Of a stretch of DNA of 64,000 nt, positions 20,569 to 30,734 are shown one piece after another (position 1 is the stretch's first letter; each line of letters starts with the position of its first letter). Both the position numbers and the translations under genes were made by a program. The notes beneath the pieces were generated by a model, which saw nothing but the letters and a program-made list of their open reading frames with translations, was not told the DNA's origin and made no database searches. Source of the DNA: a virus; IMG/VR virus record IMGVR_UViG_3300021962_000036, positions 1 through 64,000 of that record, one strand, 5' to 3'.

Positions 20569-23298
20569 ATGCCAACAGTAGTTAACGCAATGCAGCTTAA
20601 GAATGGAGCTAAGGTAGAGAACAATAAAATGGGTACTCTAACTCAGCCTATTCAATTTCTGCGTAGAAAAGAAAAAGATGAATCTTGGGGAGCATGGAAC
20701 CTGGACTGGTTTGAAATGCAAGGTCTCAAGCAAATACGTAGAAATGCAAGAAGGTTGTTGAAAAACTACAAGCTTGCAAATGGTATTATTGATAAAACAG
20801 ACTATATTGTTGAAGAAGACAATGAAGTTGCAGAGCTTATTGATGTTCTGACAAAAGAAGATCAGAGTGCTTTTGAATTAAAGTTCTTTCCTATTGTTCC
20901 AAACGTTATCAATGTTTTGACAGGAGAGTTTGCAAAAAGAAATGATAAAATTACATATCGCGCAGTTGATGATCTTTCATATAATGAAATGATTGAGGCT
21001 AAACGTGCTATGGTAGAAGAAGTACTTGTTTCAAGAGCTGAGCAGAAAATGCAAGAGACCATAGAAAAGATGGGTCTAAATCTTGAAGATGAAAAACAAG
21101 CAGCTCAAGCACAACAAATGATGGCTCCTGAAACTCTTAAATCTTTACCTGAGATTGAAGGATTCTTTAAAAAGGATTATAGATCTCTTGTAGAAGAATG
21201 GGCAACTCATCAACATAATGTAGATGAAGAAAGATTCTCTATGAAAGAATTAGAGAATATGGCATTCAGAGATATGCTTATTACAGATAGAGAATTCTGG
21301 CACTTTAAAATGGGAGAAGATGACTATGAGATTGAATTATGGAATCCTTTATTGACATTCTATCACAAATCTCCAGAGGCAAGATATATCTCACAATCTA
21401 ACTGGGTTGGTAGAATAGACTTGCTTACTCTTGCAGATGTAATTGATAAGTATGGTTACATGATGGATGAAGATCAGATTCATAGTCTTGAGGCAATCTA
21501 TCCTGTAAAATCTGCTGGTTATAACATCCAAGGCGTACAGAATGATGGTTCATTCTACGATGCTACAAGATCACATGACTGGAATACAAATGGCCCTTCT
21601 TTAGGAATGCGCCAGTTCTTAAGTGCAAGTGAAATGCACATGAATACTGGTGATGATATTATCTTCCAAATTCTAAATGAGTCAGAAGACTTACAGGAAT
21701 TTAAAGATATGGGCATGTTGCGCGTTACTACAGTATACTGGAAGTCACAACGTATGATTGGACACTTATCAAGAATAGATGAGAAAGGTATGCTTGTAGA
21801 TATGATTGTAGATGAAAGTTATAAAGTTACAGATAAACCTGTTTATGACACTACAGTTGTAAAAAATAAAAATAGAGAAACATTAGTTTATGGAGAACAC
21901 ATTGATTGGATATGGATTAATGAAACTTGGGGTGGTGTCAAGATTGGTCCTAATAGACCAGCTTACTATGGCAACCATGATATCTTTGGATTTGCTCCAA
22001 TGTATCTTGATGTAAAACCTATACGTTTCCAATTTAAAGGAGATTTTACACTATATGGCTGTAAACTTCCAGTTGAAGGAGCTGTATTCTCTGATAGAAA
22101 TACAAAATCAATGTCTCTTGTAGACAAAATGAAACCTTATCAAGTAGGTTACAACTTGGTAAATAACCAGATAGCTGACATTCTTGTAGATGAATTAGGA
22201 ACAGTTATTATGTTGGATCAGAATGCATTACCACGTCACTCAATGGGTGAAGACTGGGGACATAACAATTTCTCTAAGGCGTACGTGGCAATGAAGAATT
22301 TCCAAATGTTACCTTTAGATACTTCTATAACAAATACAGAAAACGCAACAAACTTTAATCATTATCAAGTATTAAACCTTGAGCAGACTAATCGTTTGAT
22401 GTCACGTATTCAGTTATCTAACTATTTTAAGAATCAGTGCTTTGAAGCAATTGGTCTATCACCTCAGCGTATGGGTGCTGTTAATGCCCAAGAAACTGCA
22501 CAAGGTATAGAGCAAGCAATAAACATGAGTTACTCTCAAACTGAGCCTTATTTTACACAACACTCTGAGTACCTAATGCCACGCGTACATCAAATGCGTA
22601 CAGACTTATCACAGTACTATCATTCAAATAAACCAAGTTTGAGACTACAATACTTGACTACTATGGATGAAAAGGTTAACTTTGAAATTAATGGTACTGA
22701 ATTATTGGCTAGAGACTTGAACATTTTTATCTCAACAAAGGTTAATCAAAGACAGGTTATTGAGCAGATACGTTCTCTTGCAATTTCAAATAATACATCA
22801 GGTGCTTCTATTTATGATTTAGGTAACATTATTAAAGCTGACTCTATGGCTGAGATTACACATGTTATGAAGTCTATTGAAGAGAAAACATCTGCATCTA
22901 AACAACAAGAAATGCAAGCAATGCAAGAAACTGAGAAGATGAAACAAGAAGGTGAAACTAAACGTCTTGAGGCTCAACTTAAGTTTAATGCAGAACAGAA
23001 AGCTCTAGATAGAGAGTCTGATGTTAAGGTTGCTGAAATTCGCTCTGCAGGTTATACTGCAATGCAGGATAGAGATGCAAATGCTCAGAATGATTATATT
23101 GATACTCTTGAGTATCTTGATAAGAAGAACGCAAAACAAGCAGATCAGTCTTTATCAAGAGAAAGAGAAATAAACAAACAAACATCTGAGCAAGCAAAAC
23201 TTGAGTTGAAACGTCAGGAATTACTTTCAAAAGAAAGAATTGCTCAAAAAGAATTACAAGTAGCACAAACAAATAAAAATAAATATGATAAAAAATAA
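20569..23298 (+). CDS. Portal protein, 909 aa
   Basis: Placed directly after the large terminase, with the crAss-like portal pattern: VINVLTGEFAKRNDKITYRA near 120, the conserved block LITDREFWHFKMGEDDYEIE near 240, and a C-terminal third of long Gln/Glu-rich helices (barrel and tail, about 760-909). It would form the dodecameric ring at one vertex through which DNA is packaged and ejected. Confidence 0.85.
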   Translation: MPTVVNAMQLKNGAKVENNKMGTLTQPIQFLRRKEKDESWGAWNLDWFEMQGLKQIRRNARRLLKNYKLANGIIDKTDYIVEEDNEVAELIDVLTKEDQSAFELKFFPIVPNVINVLTGEFAKRNDKITYRAVDDLSYNEMIEAKRAMVEEVLVSRAEQKMQETIEKMGLNLEDEKQAAQAQQMMAPETLKSLPEIEGFFKKDYRSLVEEWATHQHNVDEERFSMKELENMAFRDMLITDREFWHFKMGEDDYEIELWNPLLTFYHKSPEARYISQSNWVGRIDLLTLADVIDKYGYMMDEDQIHSLEAIYPVKSAGYNIQGVQNDGSFYDATRSHDWNTNGPSLGMRQFLSASEMHMNTGDDIIFQILNESEDLQEFKDMGMLRVTTVYWKSQRMIGHLSRIDEKGMLVDMIVDESYKVTDKPVYDTTVVKNKNRETLVYGEHIDWIWINETWGGVKIGPNRPAYYGNHDIFGFAPMYLDVKPIRFQFKGDFTLYGCKLPVEGAVFSDRNTKSMSLVDKMKPYQVGYNLVNNQIADILVDELGTVIMLDQNALPRHSMGEDWGHNNFSKAYVAMKNFQMLPLDTSITNTENATNFNHYQVLNLEQTNRLMSRIQLSNYFKNQCFEAIGLSPQRMGAVNAQETAQGIEQAINMSYSQTEPYFTQHSEYLMPRVHQMRTDLSQYYHSNKPSLRLQYLTTMDEKVNFEINGTELLARDLNIFISTKVNQRQVIEQIRSLAISNNTSGASIYDLGNIIKADSMAEITHVMKSIEEKTSASKQQEMQAMQETEKMKQEGETKRLEAQLKFNAEQKALDRESDVKVAEIRSAGYTAMQDRDANAQNDYIDTLEYLDKKNAKQADQSLSREREINKQTSEQAKLELKRQELLSKERIAQKELQVAQTNKNKYDKK

Positions 23299-23340
23299 CT
23301 GTCATAGCTATATAATACAAAAAATGTGCAACCAATACAC

Positions 23341-23371
23341 TTTGAGGGTGTAAATCTTCAAAGTTTATTTG
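23341..23371 (+). promoter_or_regulatory. Candidate promoter upstream of scaffold and capsid genes
   Basis: TTTG at 23341-23344, a 19-base spacer and TTTATTTG at 23364-23371 match the Bacteroidetes sigma consensus with one mismatch. It sits in the 128-base gap before the scaffold-like gene and would boost head-protein transcription. Confidence 0.45.
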
Positions 23372-23426
23372 TAGATTATATATGAAGAAGAACAAGAAAT
23401 AATACCAACTAAACAGAAAAAAAAGT

Positions 23427-24680
23427 ATGAGTACAACAGACAACAACCAACAAACATCTGTTAGTAATGTAACAATTGAAAGTATTGACGACTTTCTACC
23501 AATGCCAGGAGCTGAAAGCATTGTTACATCTGATGAAGATCAAGGTGAGGAGAAACCTACAATATTCTCAACAGGAAAACCTGTAGATATGTCATTCTTA
23601 GAGGATGATGCTGCAGATGATCCAAATAAAAAGAAAGTAGTAACGTCTACTGAAACTAATGAAGCAATTGCTGAGTTAGATGCTGACTTGGAAGATACAG
23701 AAGGTCTAGAGGACGCTGATAAAAAACAAGGACGCAAAAAGATTGACAAAAGTGGAATGGTAGAAACATTCTCAAAATTAATTGAGGAAGGTCTATTAGT
23801 TCCTTTTGAAGATGAAAAACCAATGGAGGAATACTCTATCAAGGATTGGAAAGATTTAATTCAAGCCAACTTTGATGAGAAGGAAAAAGCTTTAAGAGAG
23901 CAAACTCCAAAAGAGTTCTTTGAATCACTTCCATCAGAACTACAATATGCAGCAGAATATGTTGCAAAAGGTGGCACTGACATAAAAGGATTATTTCGTG
24001 CACTATCTCAAACTGAAGAGGTAAAGTCATTGGATCCAACAAATGCTGAGCATCAGGAAATGATTGCTCGTCAATACCTACAAGCTACAAACTTTGGTAA
24101 TGGAGACAATGAACTTTTAGAAGATCAGTTACAAGAATGGGTTGAATCTGGTACAATTGCAAAAAAAGCACAACAGTTCAAACCAAAATTGGATCAGATG
24201 CAAGAAGAAGTAGTTCAATCAAAAATTGCACAGCAGGAACAATTCCGCGCTGATCAGCAAAAGAAAAAAGAAGAGTATATGGATAACATATACAACACTT
24301 TGAAACCTGCTGAACTAAATGGTGTAAAGATTGATGGTAAACGTCAGAAGTTCTTATGGGATGAATTGACAACTGTTAAGTATGAAAGTATGACAGGACG
24401 TCCTACAAACTTGCTTGGTAAACTTTTAGAAGACCATCAGTTTGGAAAAGCTCCACGTTATGACTTGATTGCTGAAACATTATGGTTGCTATCTGATCCT
24501 GAAGATTATAAGGAAAATATCAGAAAGCAAGCAAAAAATGAGGTAACACAGGATACAGTTAGAAAACTCAAAACAGAAGAAGCACGTAAGATTGCATCAA
24601 CTGTAAAAGATGAGGAAGATGACAAACCTGCAACTAGAAAAATACCTCGCCAGGCTGCTAATATTTTTAAAAGACAATAA
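23427..24680 (+). CDS. Putative scaffold-like head assembly protein, 417 aa
   Basis: The protein is acidic at the N-terminus, strongly helical and charged throughout, and ends in a basic segment (TRKIPRQAANIFKRQ). Position between portal and major capsid genes is where scaffolds lie. The residues 190-300 look like coiled coil (QMQEEVVQSKIAQQEQFRAD). The call rests on position and composition. Confidence 0.65.
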   Translation: MSTTDNNQQTSVSNVTIESIDDFLPMPGAESIVTSDEDQGEEKPTIFSTGKPVDMSFLEDDAADDPNKKKVVTSTETNEAIAELDADLEDTEGLEDADKKQGRKKIDKSGMVETFSKLIEEGLLVPFEDEKPMEEYSIKDWKDLIQANFDEKEKALREQTPKEFFESLPSELQYAAEYVAKGGTDIKGLFRALSQTEEVKSLDPTNAEHQEMIARQYLQATNFGNGDNELLEDQLQEWVESGTIAKKAQQFKPKLDQMQEEVVQSKIAQQEQFRADQQKKKEEYMDNIYNTLKPAELNGVKIDGKRQKFLWDELTTVKYESMTGRPTNLLGKLLEDHQFGKAPRYDLIAETLWLLSDPEDYKENIRKQAKNEVTQDTVRKLKTEEARKIASTVKDEEDDKPATRKIPRQAANIFKRQ

Positions 24681-24717
24681 CAATAATTTATAACTTTAAA
24701 CTTTAATTTAAAACACA

Positions 24718-26367
24718 ATGAGTACACCCGTATTAAACAATGGACTGTTCTTACGCGACACTAACTACAAAGTTGGTTCTCACGTAGATTCTTACCATTT
24801 GGTGAACATGCTTAAGAGTACTGACCCTATGGATTTAGGACCAGTTGACTTATGGGCACAGACCCAAAAGGTAGAAATGCCTCTTTATCAGATGGCTTCT
24901 TTTGGTGGTAAAAACACTATTCTTGTAGACAACCCTCGTGGTGAGTACAAATGGCAAACTCCTATCGTACAGGATCTTCCTTACGTTGTAGAAGATGTTG
25001 AGCCAGGCGTAGCTGTTCTAGGTCAAGATGGTACTACCTTCAAAATCAAAATTAACAAGCGTGTATTTGGACATGGTGATATCATCACTTATGACAAATA
25101 TAAAGGAGCTGAACTTTACATCACTGCAGAAGATATTCTTCCTTCAGGTGATGGTTTTGTGTACACTGTTCAATTAGTGAACAATGACAACACTAAGGCT
25201 CTTGACAAAAAATACTTGAAACCAGGTACTAAATTCTTCAGAAAAGGTTCTGCTCGTGGTGAGTATGGTGAGCGTTTCTCTGACATTGGAGAATTGAGCG
25301 CAGGTTTCCGTGAGTACTACAACTATGTTGGTGGTGCTGAAGCTCACGTACACTATTCAGTTTCTTCTCGCGCAGAAATGATGATGAAAGGTGGAATGAA
25401 TGCAGATGGTACAGTTCCTGTAACTGAGATCTGGAAATCATTTGACGCTAACATCGCAAAAGATCCATCTTTGACTAACATTGATGCAATGGTAGCTAAA
25501 ATGGGTAAAGACTACATCAAGAAAGCTTATGACAATGGTACATTGACTCGTTCATTTGTAACTAAAATGGAATCTGCACACTTGAGCAAAATTGCTAATG
25601 ACATTGAGACCTACTTAATGTGGGGACAAGGTGGACGTATTAAGCAAGATGGTCCAGATGATATCAGATTGTCTACTGGTCTTTGGGCACAGTTGGATAA
25701 CTCTTTCAAACGTATCTACAACAAAGGTTCATTCAATTTAGAGTTGTTCCGTTCTGAGATCTTCAACTTCTACAATGGTAAAGTTGACTTCAAAGGACCA
25801 GATCCAAATCGTCAAATCATTGTTCAAACTGGTATGGCTGGTATGAAGATGGTGAATGAGGCAATCAAGAAAGAAGCATTCAGCACTGCTGGATCTGGTA
25901 CTTCTTTATTTGCTGACATGAGCAAGTCTGGTTTAGGTGCTATCTCTGGTAACAACGCAATGGATTTGAATTTTGGATTTGCTTTCACTAGCTACACTAT
26001 TCCTTTCTTAGCTAACGTTAAGTTTGTGTTGAACCCAGCATTTGACAACGTACACACTAATGACATTGAAAACCCAATCATTGATGGTTTCCCATTGTCT
26101 TCTTATAACTTCATCGTGTTTGACATCACTGACAACACCAATGACAACATTTACTTGTTGAAATTGAAGTGGGATAGTGAAATGAAATGGTTCTACCAAA
26201 ATGGAACTATGGATTACATGGGAAGAACTCAAGGTTTTGCATCTTCAGGTAATTTCAATGGTTATAGAGTATTTATGACTCAGACTATGCCTTCTATCTG
26301 GGTTAAAGACCCTACTAAAGTTCTCAAAATTGTTATGAGAAATCCTATCACTGGAGGATCATTCTAA
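24718..26367 (+). CDS. Major capsid protein, 549 aa
   Basis: Placed after the scaffold, it is rich in Gly/Asn/Asp with a more GC-rich, evenly biased codon use than its neighbours, a sign of high expression. Segments such as VEMPLYQMASFGGKNTILVD and the C-terminal TMPSIWVKDPTKVLKIVMRN fit crAss-like HK97-fold capsid proteins. It would form the icosahedral shell. The 3' flank holds strong hairpins. Confidence 0.85.
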   Translation: MSTPVLNNGLFLRDTNYKVGSHVDSYHLVNMLKSTDPMDLGPVDLWAQTQKVEMPLYQMASFGGKNTILVDNPRGEYKWQTPIVQDLPYVVEDVEPGVAVLGQDGTTFKIKINKRVFGHGDIITYDKYKGAELYITAEDILPSGDGFVYTVQLVNNDNTKALDKKYLKPGTKFFRKGSARGEYGERFSDIGELSAGFREYYNYVGGAEAHVHYSVSSRAEMMMKGGMNADGTVPVTEIWKSFDANIAKDPSLTNIDAMVAKMGKDYIKKAYDNGTLTRSFVTKMESAHLSKIANDIETYLMWGQGGRIKQDGPDDIRLSTGLWAQLDNSFKRIYNKGSFNLELFRSEIFNFYNGKVDFKGPDPNRQIIVQTGMAGMKMVNEAIKKEAFSTAGSGTSLFADMSKSGLGAISGNNAMDLNFGFAFTSYTIPFLANVKFVLNPAFDNVHTNDIENPIIDGFPLSSYNFIVFDITDNTNDNIYLLKLKWDSEMKWFYQNGTMDYMGRTQGFASSGNFNGYRVFMTQTMPSIWVKDPTKVLKIVMRNPITGGSF

Positions 26368-26390
26368 GGATCCTTGAAGGCACTAAGCAA

Positions 26391-26532
26391 ACCTGGGGGA
26401 ACGCAAACCCCCAGGTCCCTGCTTTTAAAGCAAGACTCCACCTCCTCACGTCAGGGTTAAACTTGACAAATACTTGCCTGGGTTAATTCCCAGGTTCTCC
26501 TGAGAAGCAACTACCTTGACGTGGTTCAGGAG
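26391..26532 (+). other. Three strong hairpins after the capsid gene
   Basis: ACCTGGGGG/CCCCCAGGT (26391-26416, 9 bp), CCTGGG/CCCAGG (26477-26494) and CTCCTGA/TCAGGAG (26497-26532) follow each other without clear T tracts. They may stabilise the abundant capsid mRNA or mark processing sites rather than act as intrinsic terminators. Confidence 0.6.
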
Positions 26533-26599
26533 CTTTAAACTAGAAGTTGCTAAAAACAGAAAGAAAAAGAAGAAAATAATTAACCAACAAAAACAAATT

Positions 26600-27616
26600 A
26601 TGGAAGTAACAATGATTGAAAAACATCAGACCTTTAAAAGGTCAAGTACTCTAGCAGTACGTCCGTTCATTGACACAATGAATTCTAACATGGGTCTTGA
26701 AAAGTATGAAATGGTACTTTTTGAAGGAGTGTTCCATGAGGAACAGTTAGCATGTTTAGAAAACAATGGTATCAAAAGATACGTAACAGGATTGAATGAA
26801 TTTGCTCCTGAGATCAAACAATTAGATGAAGATGAAAGAGAAGCAGCAATTAAGCAGATTCGCATGACTGTTGCTCAACTTGAAAAAGAACTTGCATCTA
26901 ATGTGTTAGATCCAACTGATGAACATTTCTGGAACAAAGTAAAATTACTTAGACCAGACAATGATGAGTTTTGGAGTAAAATCATTATGAGATTTGGTAA
27001 TGAACCAATCTATTTAGATCCTGCAAATGATCCTTATGACTTGATTAAGCTAAAAGCTATTGAAGCTGGTGGTTTTTCTGCTGTCGTAAAGAATCTTGAA
27101 GTAGCAAGAACATCTCCTGTACCTCCTAAGTTTTACTTGGATAAGTATGAAGAAACTGCTTCTGTAAGAACTGAAGTTAAAAAATTACGTAATAAGGCAT
27201 TGTCTGAATTACAAAAGTTATTTGATAAGAACACAAACAAGTTGTTCTATGTATGTAAAGTAGTAGATGGTAACTCAACGCAGTACAAAAAGTCTACACC
27301 ACTTGACATACTTTATGACAACATGGATAAATACATTAATGGTGAAACTGTAGATAAAGACAAACGTAAAACTGCAGAAAGATTCCTAGATGTATGTTTA
27401 ATGGATATGGAAACATTGAAATTAAGATCTCTTGTTAAGGATGCAAACTTCTATAAGATTATTGCTACCAGAGCTGATGGATTTATCTATCACATGAAGA
27501 GCAGTAGCTTATTGGGTAAAAACTCTTCTGATGTTGTAGAACATTTGAAGAATCCTTTAAACGAAGAAACATTGGTAGATATTACAAAAAATGTAGAGAA
27601 ATACTGGAATAACTAA
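26600..27616 (+). CDS. Head-associated hypothetical protein, 338 aa
   Basis: The ATG at 26600 (MEVTMIEKHQTFKRSSTLAV) is preferred; the longer frame from 26516 would run into a hairpin. The protein is helical with charged segments and has no enzymatic motif. It follows the capsid gene and shares TAATG with the next gene, so a structural or head-completion role is inferred. Confidence 0.75.
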   Translation: MEVTMIEKHQTFKRSSTLAVRPFIDTMNSNMGLEKYEMVLFEGVFHEEQLACLENNGIKRYVTGLNEFAPEIKQLDEDEREAAIKQIRMTVAQLEKELASNVLDPTDEHFWNKVKLLRPDNDEFWSKIIMRFGNEPIYLDPANDPYDLIKLKAIEAGGFSAVVKNLEVARTSPVPPKFYLDKYEETASVRTEVKKLRNKALSELQKLFDKNTNKLFYVCKVVDGNSTQYKKSTPLDILYDNMDKYINGETVDKDKRKTAERFLDVCLMDMETLKLRSLVKDANFYKIIATRADGFIYHMKSSSLLGKNSSDVVEHLKNPLNEETLVDITKNVEKYWNN

Positions 27617-28314
27617 TGAACAATAACCTACTACAAATTAAAGTTAAAGAGAGATTGAATAAACTTTCTTCTCAGGACTATGACAACATTGAGTGTTGGC
27701 AGATTGTTGAGGCTTTCAACAAAGCTCAACTTGAATGGGTACGTAGGCAAGTTCACGGTCATAACCAAGGAAAAGAAGGTAGTGAGCAAACAATCATGAA
27801 CATTGATGATTTGCAAATACTTCTTGTAGAGCAAAATTTAACTGCTACACAATTTCCTTTGTATTATGAAACAGCTGTTATTCCTGCAAACTACATGTTT
27901 TATAAAAGAATATCTGTAAATGCTATAACTGAATGTTGTCCTGAAAGACCATTGATTGTTTACTTAGCACAGGTTGCGGATGTTGATTCTTTGTTATCTG
28001 ATGATTTTAGATCACCAAGTGCTAAATGGGGTGAAACATTTTCAACAATTCAAAGTAATAAATTCAGAATTTATACAAATGGTGAATTTAATCTTTCAAC
28101 GCCAAAACTGGTTTACTACAGAAAACCAAGAAATATTTCTTTCTTGGGATGTATTAACCCTTCAACAGGAACAGCTGATGTTGATGTTGAATGTGAATTA
28201 AAAGATGATATTGTAGAAATGGTTATTGATGAAGCATGTTCTATTATAGCAGGAGATATTGAATTATTTAACCAATACTCAAGAACAAAACAACAAGCAA
28301 CAATAAACAATTAA
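27616..28314 (+). CDS. Putative head-tail connector or ring protein, 232 aa
   Basis: The N-terminal helix pattern (VKERLNKLSSQDYDNIECWQ followed by EAFNKAQLEWVRRQ) and beta-rich middle resemble adaptor/ring proteins of podoviruses. The C-terminus is acidic then basic (VEMVIDEACSIIAGDIELFN). Position after the capsid gene supports a connector role; the exact ring cannot be named. Confidence 0.6.
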   Translation: MNNNLLQIKVKERLNKLSSQDYDNIECWQIVEAFNKAQLEWVRRQVHGHNQGKEGSEQTIMNIDDLQILLVEQNLTATQFPLYYETAVIPANYMFYKRISVNAITECCPERPLIVYLAQVADVDSLLSDDFRSPSAKWGETFSTIQSNKFRIYTNGEFNLSTPKLVYYRKPRNISFLGCINPSTGTADVDVECELKDDIVEMVIDEACSIIAGDIELFNQYSRTKQQATINN

Positions 28315-28318
28315 TAAT

Positions 28319-28762
28319 ATGGACTTTGCTGGACAATATAAAACCTTGAAAAGAACATCAACAGGATATCCTGCTGCAACGTCATGTGAAGCTCAAACTG
28401 CAGCATGTGTTACTGAATTAATGAACGCCTCTGTTAGCTTTCACAAATTACATTTGAAAGTTACAGGACTTGGTTCATTTTCTGCACATAAAGCATTGAA
28501 TGAGTTATATGATTCTTTGCCAGGTCATGCTGACGCTGTAGCTGAAGGATTTCAAGGAGCATCAGAAAAATTGCTAAATTATGAAGATTCTGCTCCAAGA
28601 ATTTTGAATTCTGTAGAAGAAGCGTTATCTTATTTAAGAGAGATGAAAGAGATGGTATCTGGATTACAAACAATAACACCATATAGTGAAGTTGTAAATG
28701 ACTTAGATAACATTAAAAGTACTATCAACTCTATTAAGTATAAATTGTTATTCTTAAAGTAA
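28319..28762 (+). CDS. Possible four-helix (Dps/ferritin-like) protein, 147 aa
   Basis: The helical segment FHKLHLKVTGLGSFSAHKAL, then LYDSLPGHADAVAEGFQGA, is reminiscent of the Dps pattern HW.V.G..F...H....LY.E...HAD..AER. The ligands are only partly conserved, so ferroxidase activity is doubtful. It lies between connector and major structural genes. It could instead be an unrelated helical phage protein. Confidence 0.5.
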   Translation: MDFAGQYKTLKRTSTGYPAATSCEAQTAACVTELMNASVSFHKLHLKVTGLGSFSAHKALNELYDSLPGHADAVAEGFQGASEKLLNYEDSAPRILNSVEEALSYLREMKEMVSGLQTITPYSEVVNDLDNIKSTINSIKYKLLFLK

Positions 28763-28812
28763 AAACAAAACAAAAAAATAAATTCTTTTAACCTTTAAAT
28801 ATTTTAAAAATT

Positions 28813-29967
28813 ATGGCTTACTTTCCACACGCCTTCCAAAAACTCTTAGTAGGAACTGATGGTTTCTCTACTAAAGACGGGCAAAACACATTAGCATTGG
28901 TTGCTGGTGAAATTGGTGTTGTATCTGCACAAGATAACATCATCCAAGACTTAACTGTTGCACCTACATATGCTGCGACACCATTAATTTATCTTGCTCA
29001 AGGTAGCTTCCACGCTAATGACAAGATTGGTCCTTTCCACGGTGGATACAAAGAGACTGTAAAGTCAAAAGGTATCAACCCTAAGTACGTTAGTGCATTC
29101 TACGTAACTGAACCAGCAAATGCTGTAAATCATGTAATCACTGTTGGTGCTGCTGCTCCTTGTGATGTTACATGTAACACAACTTACCGTCTACGTGTAG
29201 ATGTTAAAGGTTCTGCTGCTTTGCGTTTCTTAACTCACAACGCTTACAAAACTGTTGATGCTTTCACAGGATGTTGCGAAGGTGATGTTGCTGGAACTTT
29301 AGTTGATTCAGCTATCGTTTATGAGGCATGGGCTGCTGCAATTGCTGCTGATCCAATCATTGGTAAATTCATTGCTGCTTCATTGTTATACACAGACAAT
29401 TCTGGTGCATCTCCTGTAGTTACTACTACAAAGCCTGCTAACTGGAACACAATTGCTTTGGGTGACAAATGGGTACAATTGAAATTGACTGGTGCTTATG
29501 TAGACACTAAATTTGGTAACTGTTCTTTTGATCCTAAAGATCATTTTGAAATTGAGCCTGTTTATATCTATGCATCTGCTGTTGATTCAACTGGTGATCC
29601 TTGTTCTGAGTCTTGTTTCTTCGTTGCTGAAGTAACTCAAGCTTACCAAGGAAAAGGTTATGGTGAAACTTTAGTTAGAGAATTGATCTTAGCTAAAAGA
29701 TACCAACAAGAGCCTTGGACTCAAGACGTACGTTTACGTGAAGTTTTAGATGATACTACTCTTACTGAGTTGTCTCGTAACTCTAAGTACTTTGCTTACC
29801 ACATCTTACACAGTGTTCCTCGTAAGAGCAACCCAACTGGTATGATGGATGCTGATCAATACTTGGTGAAAATTGTTGTAGACGCTCGTGATGCAGCTTT
29901 TGAATCATATCTTGACACATTATTGTTGAGTTCTGGTAATCATGTACAACTTCAAGTTCAGTTGTAA
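28813..29967 (+). CDS. Major structural protein (auxiliary capsid or tail), 384 aa
   Basis: The composition (Ala, Gly, Thr, Val-rich, few charges), codon use like the capsid gene and a strong terminator suggest an abundant virion protein. Cys pairs (DVTCNTT, GCCEGD, CSESCF) may form disulfides or metal sites. No family is named; auxiliary capsid is the likeliest by position. Confidence 0.6.
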   Translation: MAYFPHAFQKLLVGTDGFSTKDGQNTLALVAGEIGVVSAQDNIIQDLTVAPTYAATPLIYLAQGSFHANDKIGPFHGGYKETVKSKGINPKYVSAFYVTEPANAVNHVITVGAAAPCDVTCNTTYRLRVDVKGSAALRFLTHNAYKTVDAFTGCCEGDVAGTLVDSAIVYEAWAAAIAADPIIGKFIAASLLYTDNSGASPVVTTTKPANWNTIALGDKWVQLKLTGAYVDTKFGNCSFDPKDHFEIEPVYIYASAVDSTGDPCSESCFFVAEVTQAYQGKGYGETLVRELILAKRYQQEPWTQDVRLREVLDDTTLTELSRNSKYFAYHILHSVPRKSNPTGMMDADQYLVKIVVDARDAAFESYLDTLLLSSGNHVQLQVQL

Positions 29968-29998
29968 TAACTGATCTTGCTTTCCATACATTGCAAAG

Positions 29999-30036
29999 AA
30001 GGAGGAGAAGGGTGCAACTCTTCCCTCCTTTTTTTG
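29999..30036 (+). terminator. Rho-independent terminator after the structural gene
   Basis: AAGGAGG pairs with CCTCCTT, with a further GAAG/CTTC inner stem, and is followed by a T-rich run. It closes the head-gene transcript. Confidence 0.9.
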
Positions 30037-30052
30037 TTTTTGTTAGATATTT

Positions 30053-30090
30053 TTTGTAAATTCTAAGTGTAGAGATTCTATTATAATAAA
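30053..30090 (+). promoter_or_regulatory. Phage promoter-like motif, copy A
   Basis: TTTGTAAATTCTAAGTGTAG followed by an AT-rich TATAATAAA lies 46 bases before the 30099 gene and right after the terminator. The same core recurs at 36692 and 48133, each ahead of a new gene group. Confidence 0.65.
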
Positions 30091-30098
30091 TTCAAACC

Positions 30099-30707
30099 AT
30101 GGCAATAAAACATATTCTGGCATTAGATATTCCAGACACAGCATGTGATACTATTCTAAAAATTTGGGATAGTTCTAGTTATGCTGAGACGTTACCTGTA
30201 GACTGTCCTAGGTTAGACATATTCTTTCCTGGATTTGCAGAACCCTTATATATTACAGAACCAAAGATTGCTCCAGGTTTTGCCCTTAATTTGAATGCTA
30301 AAGACTTTAGTTTACAACATCCTCAAGCAGAGCATTTGATTTCTTTGCCTGATGGTTTATATACAATCAAATACAGTGTTTCTCCTAATGATAAAGTATT
30401 TGTTGAATATTATCATTTGAGAACAACAACAATAATGAATGCGTATTACAAGGAACTTTGTAAAGTACAATTAGCACCTTGTGAACCTTCACCAGAGCAA
30501 CATCAAAAACTACATGATTTACGTTATATAAAAATGTACATTGATGCTGCAAAAGCTAAGACAGAATATTGTCATTCACCTAAGCAAGGTGTTGAAATGT
30601 TAGCATATGCTGACAAATTGCTTAAAAAATATATGACTGGCTGTTGCGTTAGTTGCAGTGGATCACACGGAGGTTATACTCATGGATCACATGGTCATCA
30701 TCACTAA
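30099..30707 (+). CDS. Hypothetical protein with Cys/His-rich tail, 202 aa
   Basis: The N-terminal half is beta-rich, the middle helical with several Cys (LCKVQLAPCEPS). The last 25 residues hold CCVSC, then SHGGYTHGSHGHHH, a natural metal-binding tail. It is the first gene of the surface-protein block. No family is recognised. Confidence 0.7.
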   Translation: MAIKHILALDIPDTACDTILKIWDSSSYAETLPVDCPRLDIFFPGFAEPLYITEPKIAPGFALNLNAKDFSLQHPQAEHLISLPDGLYTIKYSVSPNDKVFVEYYHLRTTTIMNAYYKELCKVQLAPCEPSPEQHQKLHDLRYIKMYIDAAKAKTEYCHSPKQGVEMLAYADKLLKKYMTGCCVSCSGSHGGYTHGSHGHHH

Positions 30708-30734
30708 GACAAATTATTTAAAACCAATTATAAG

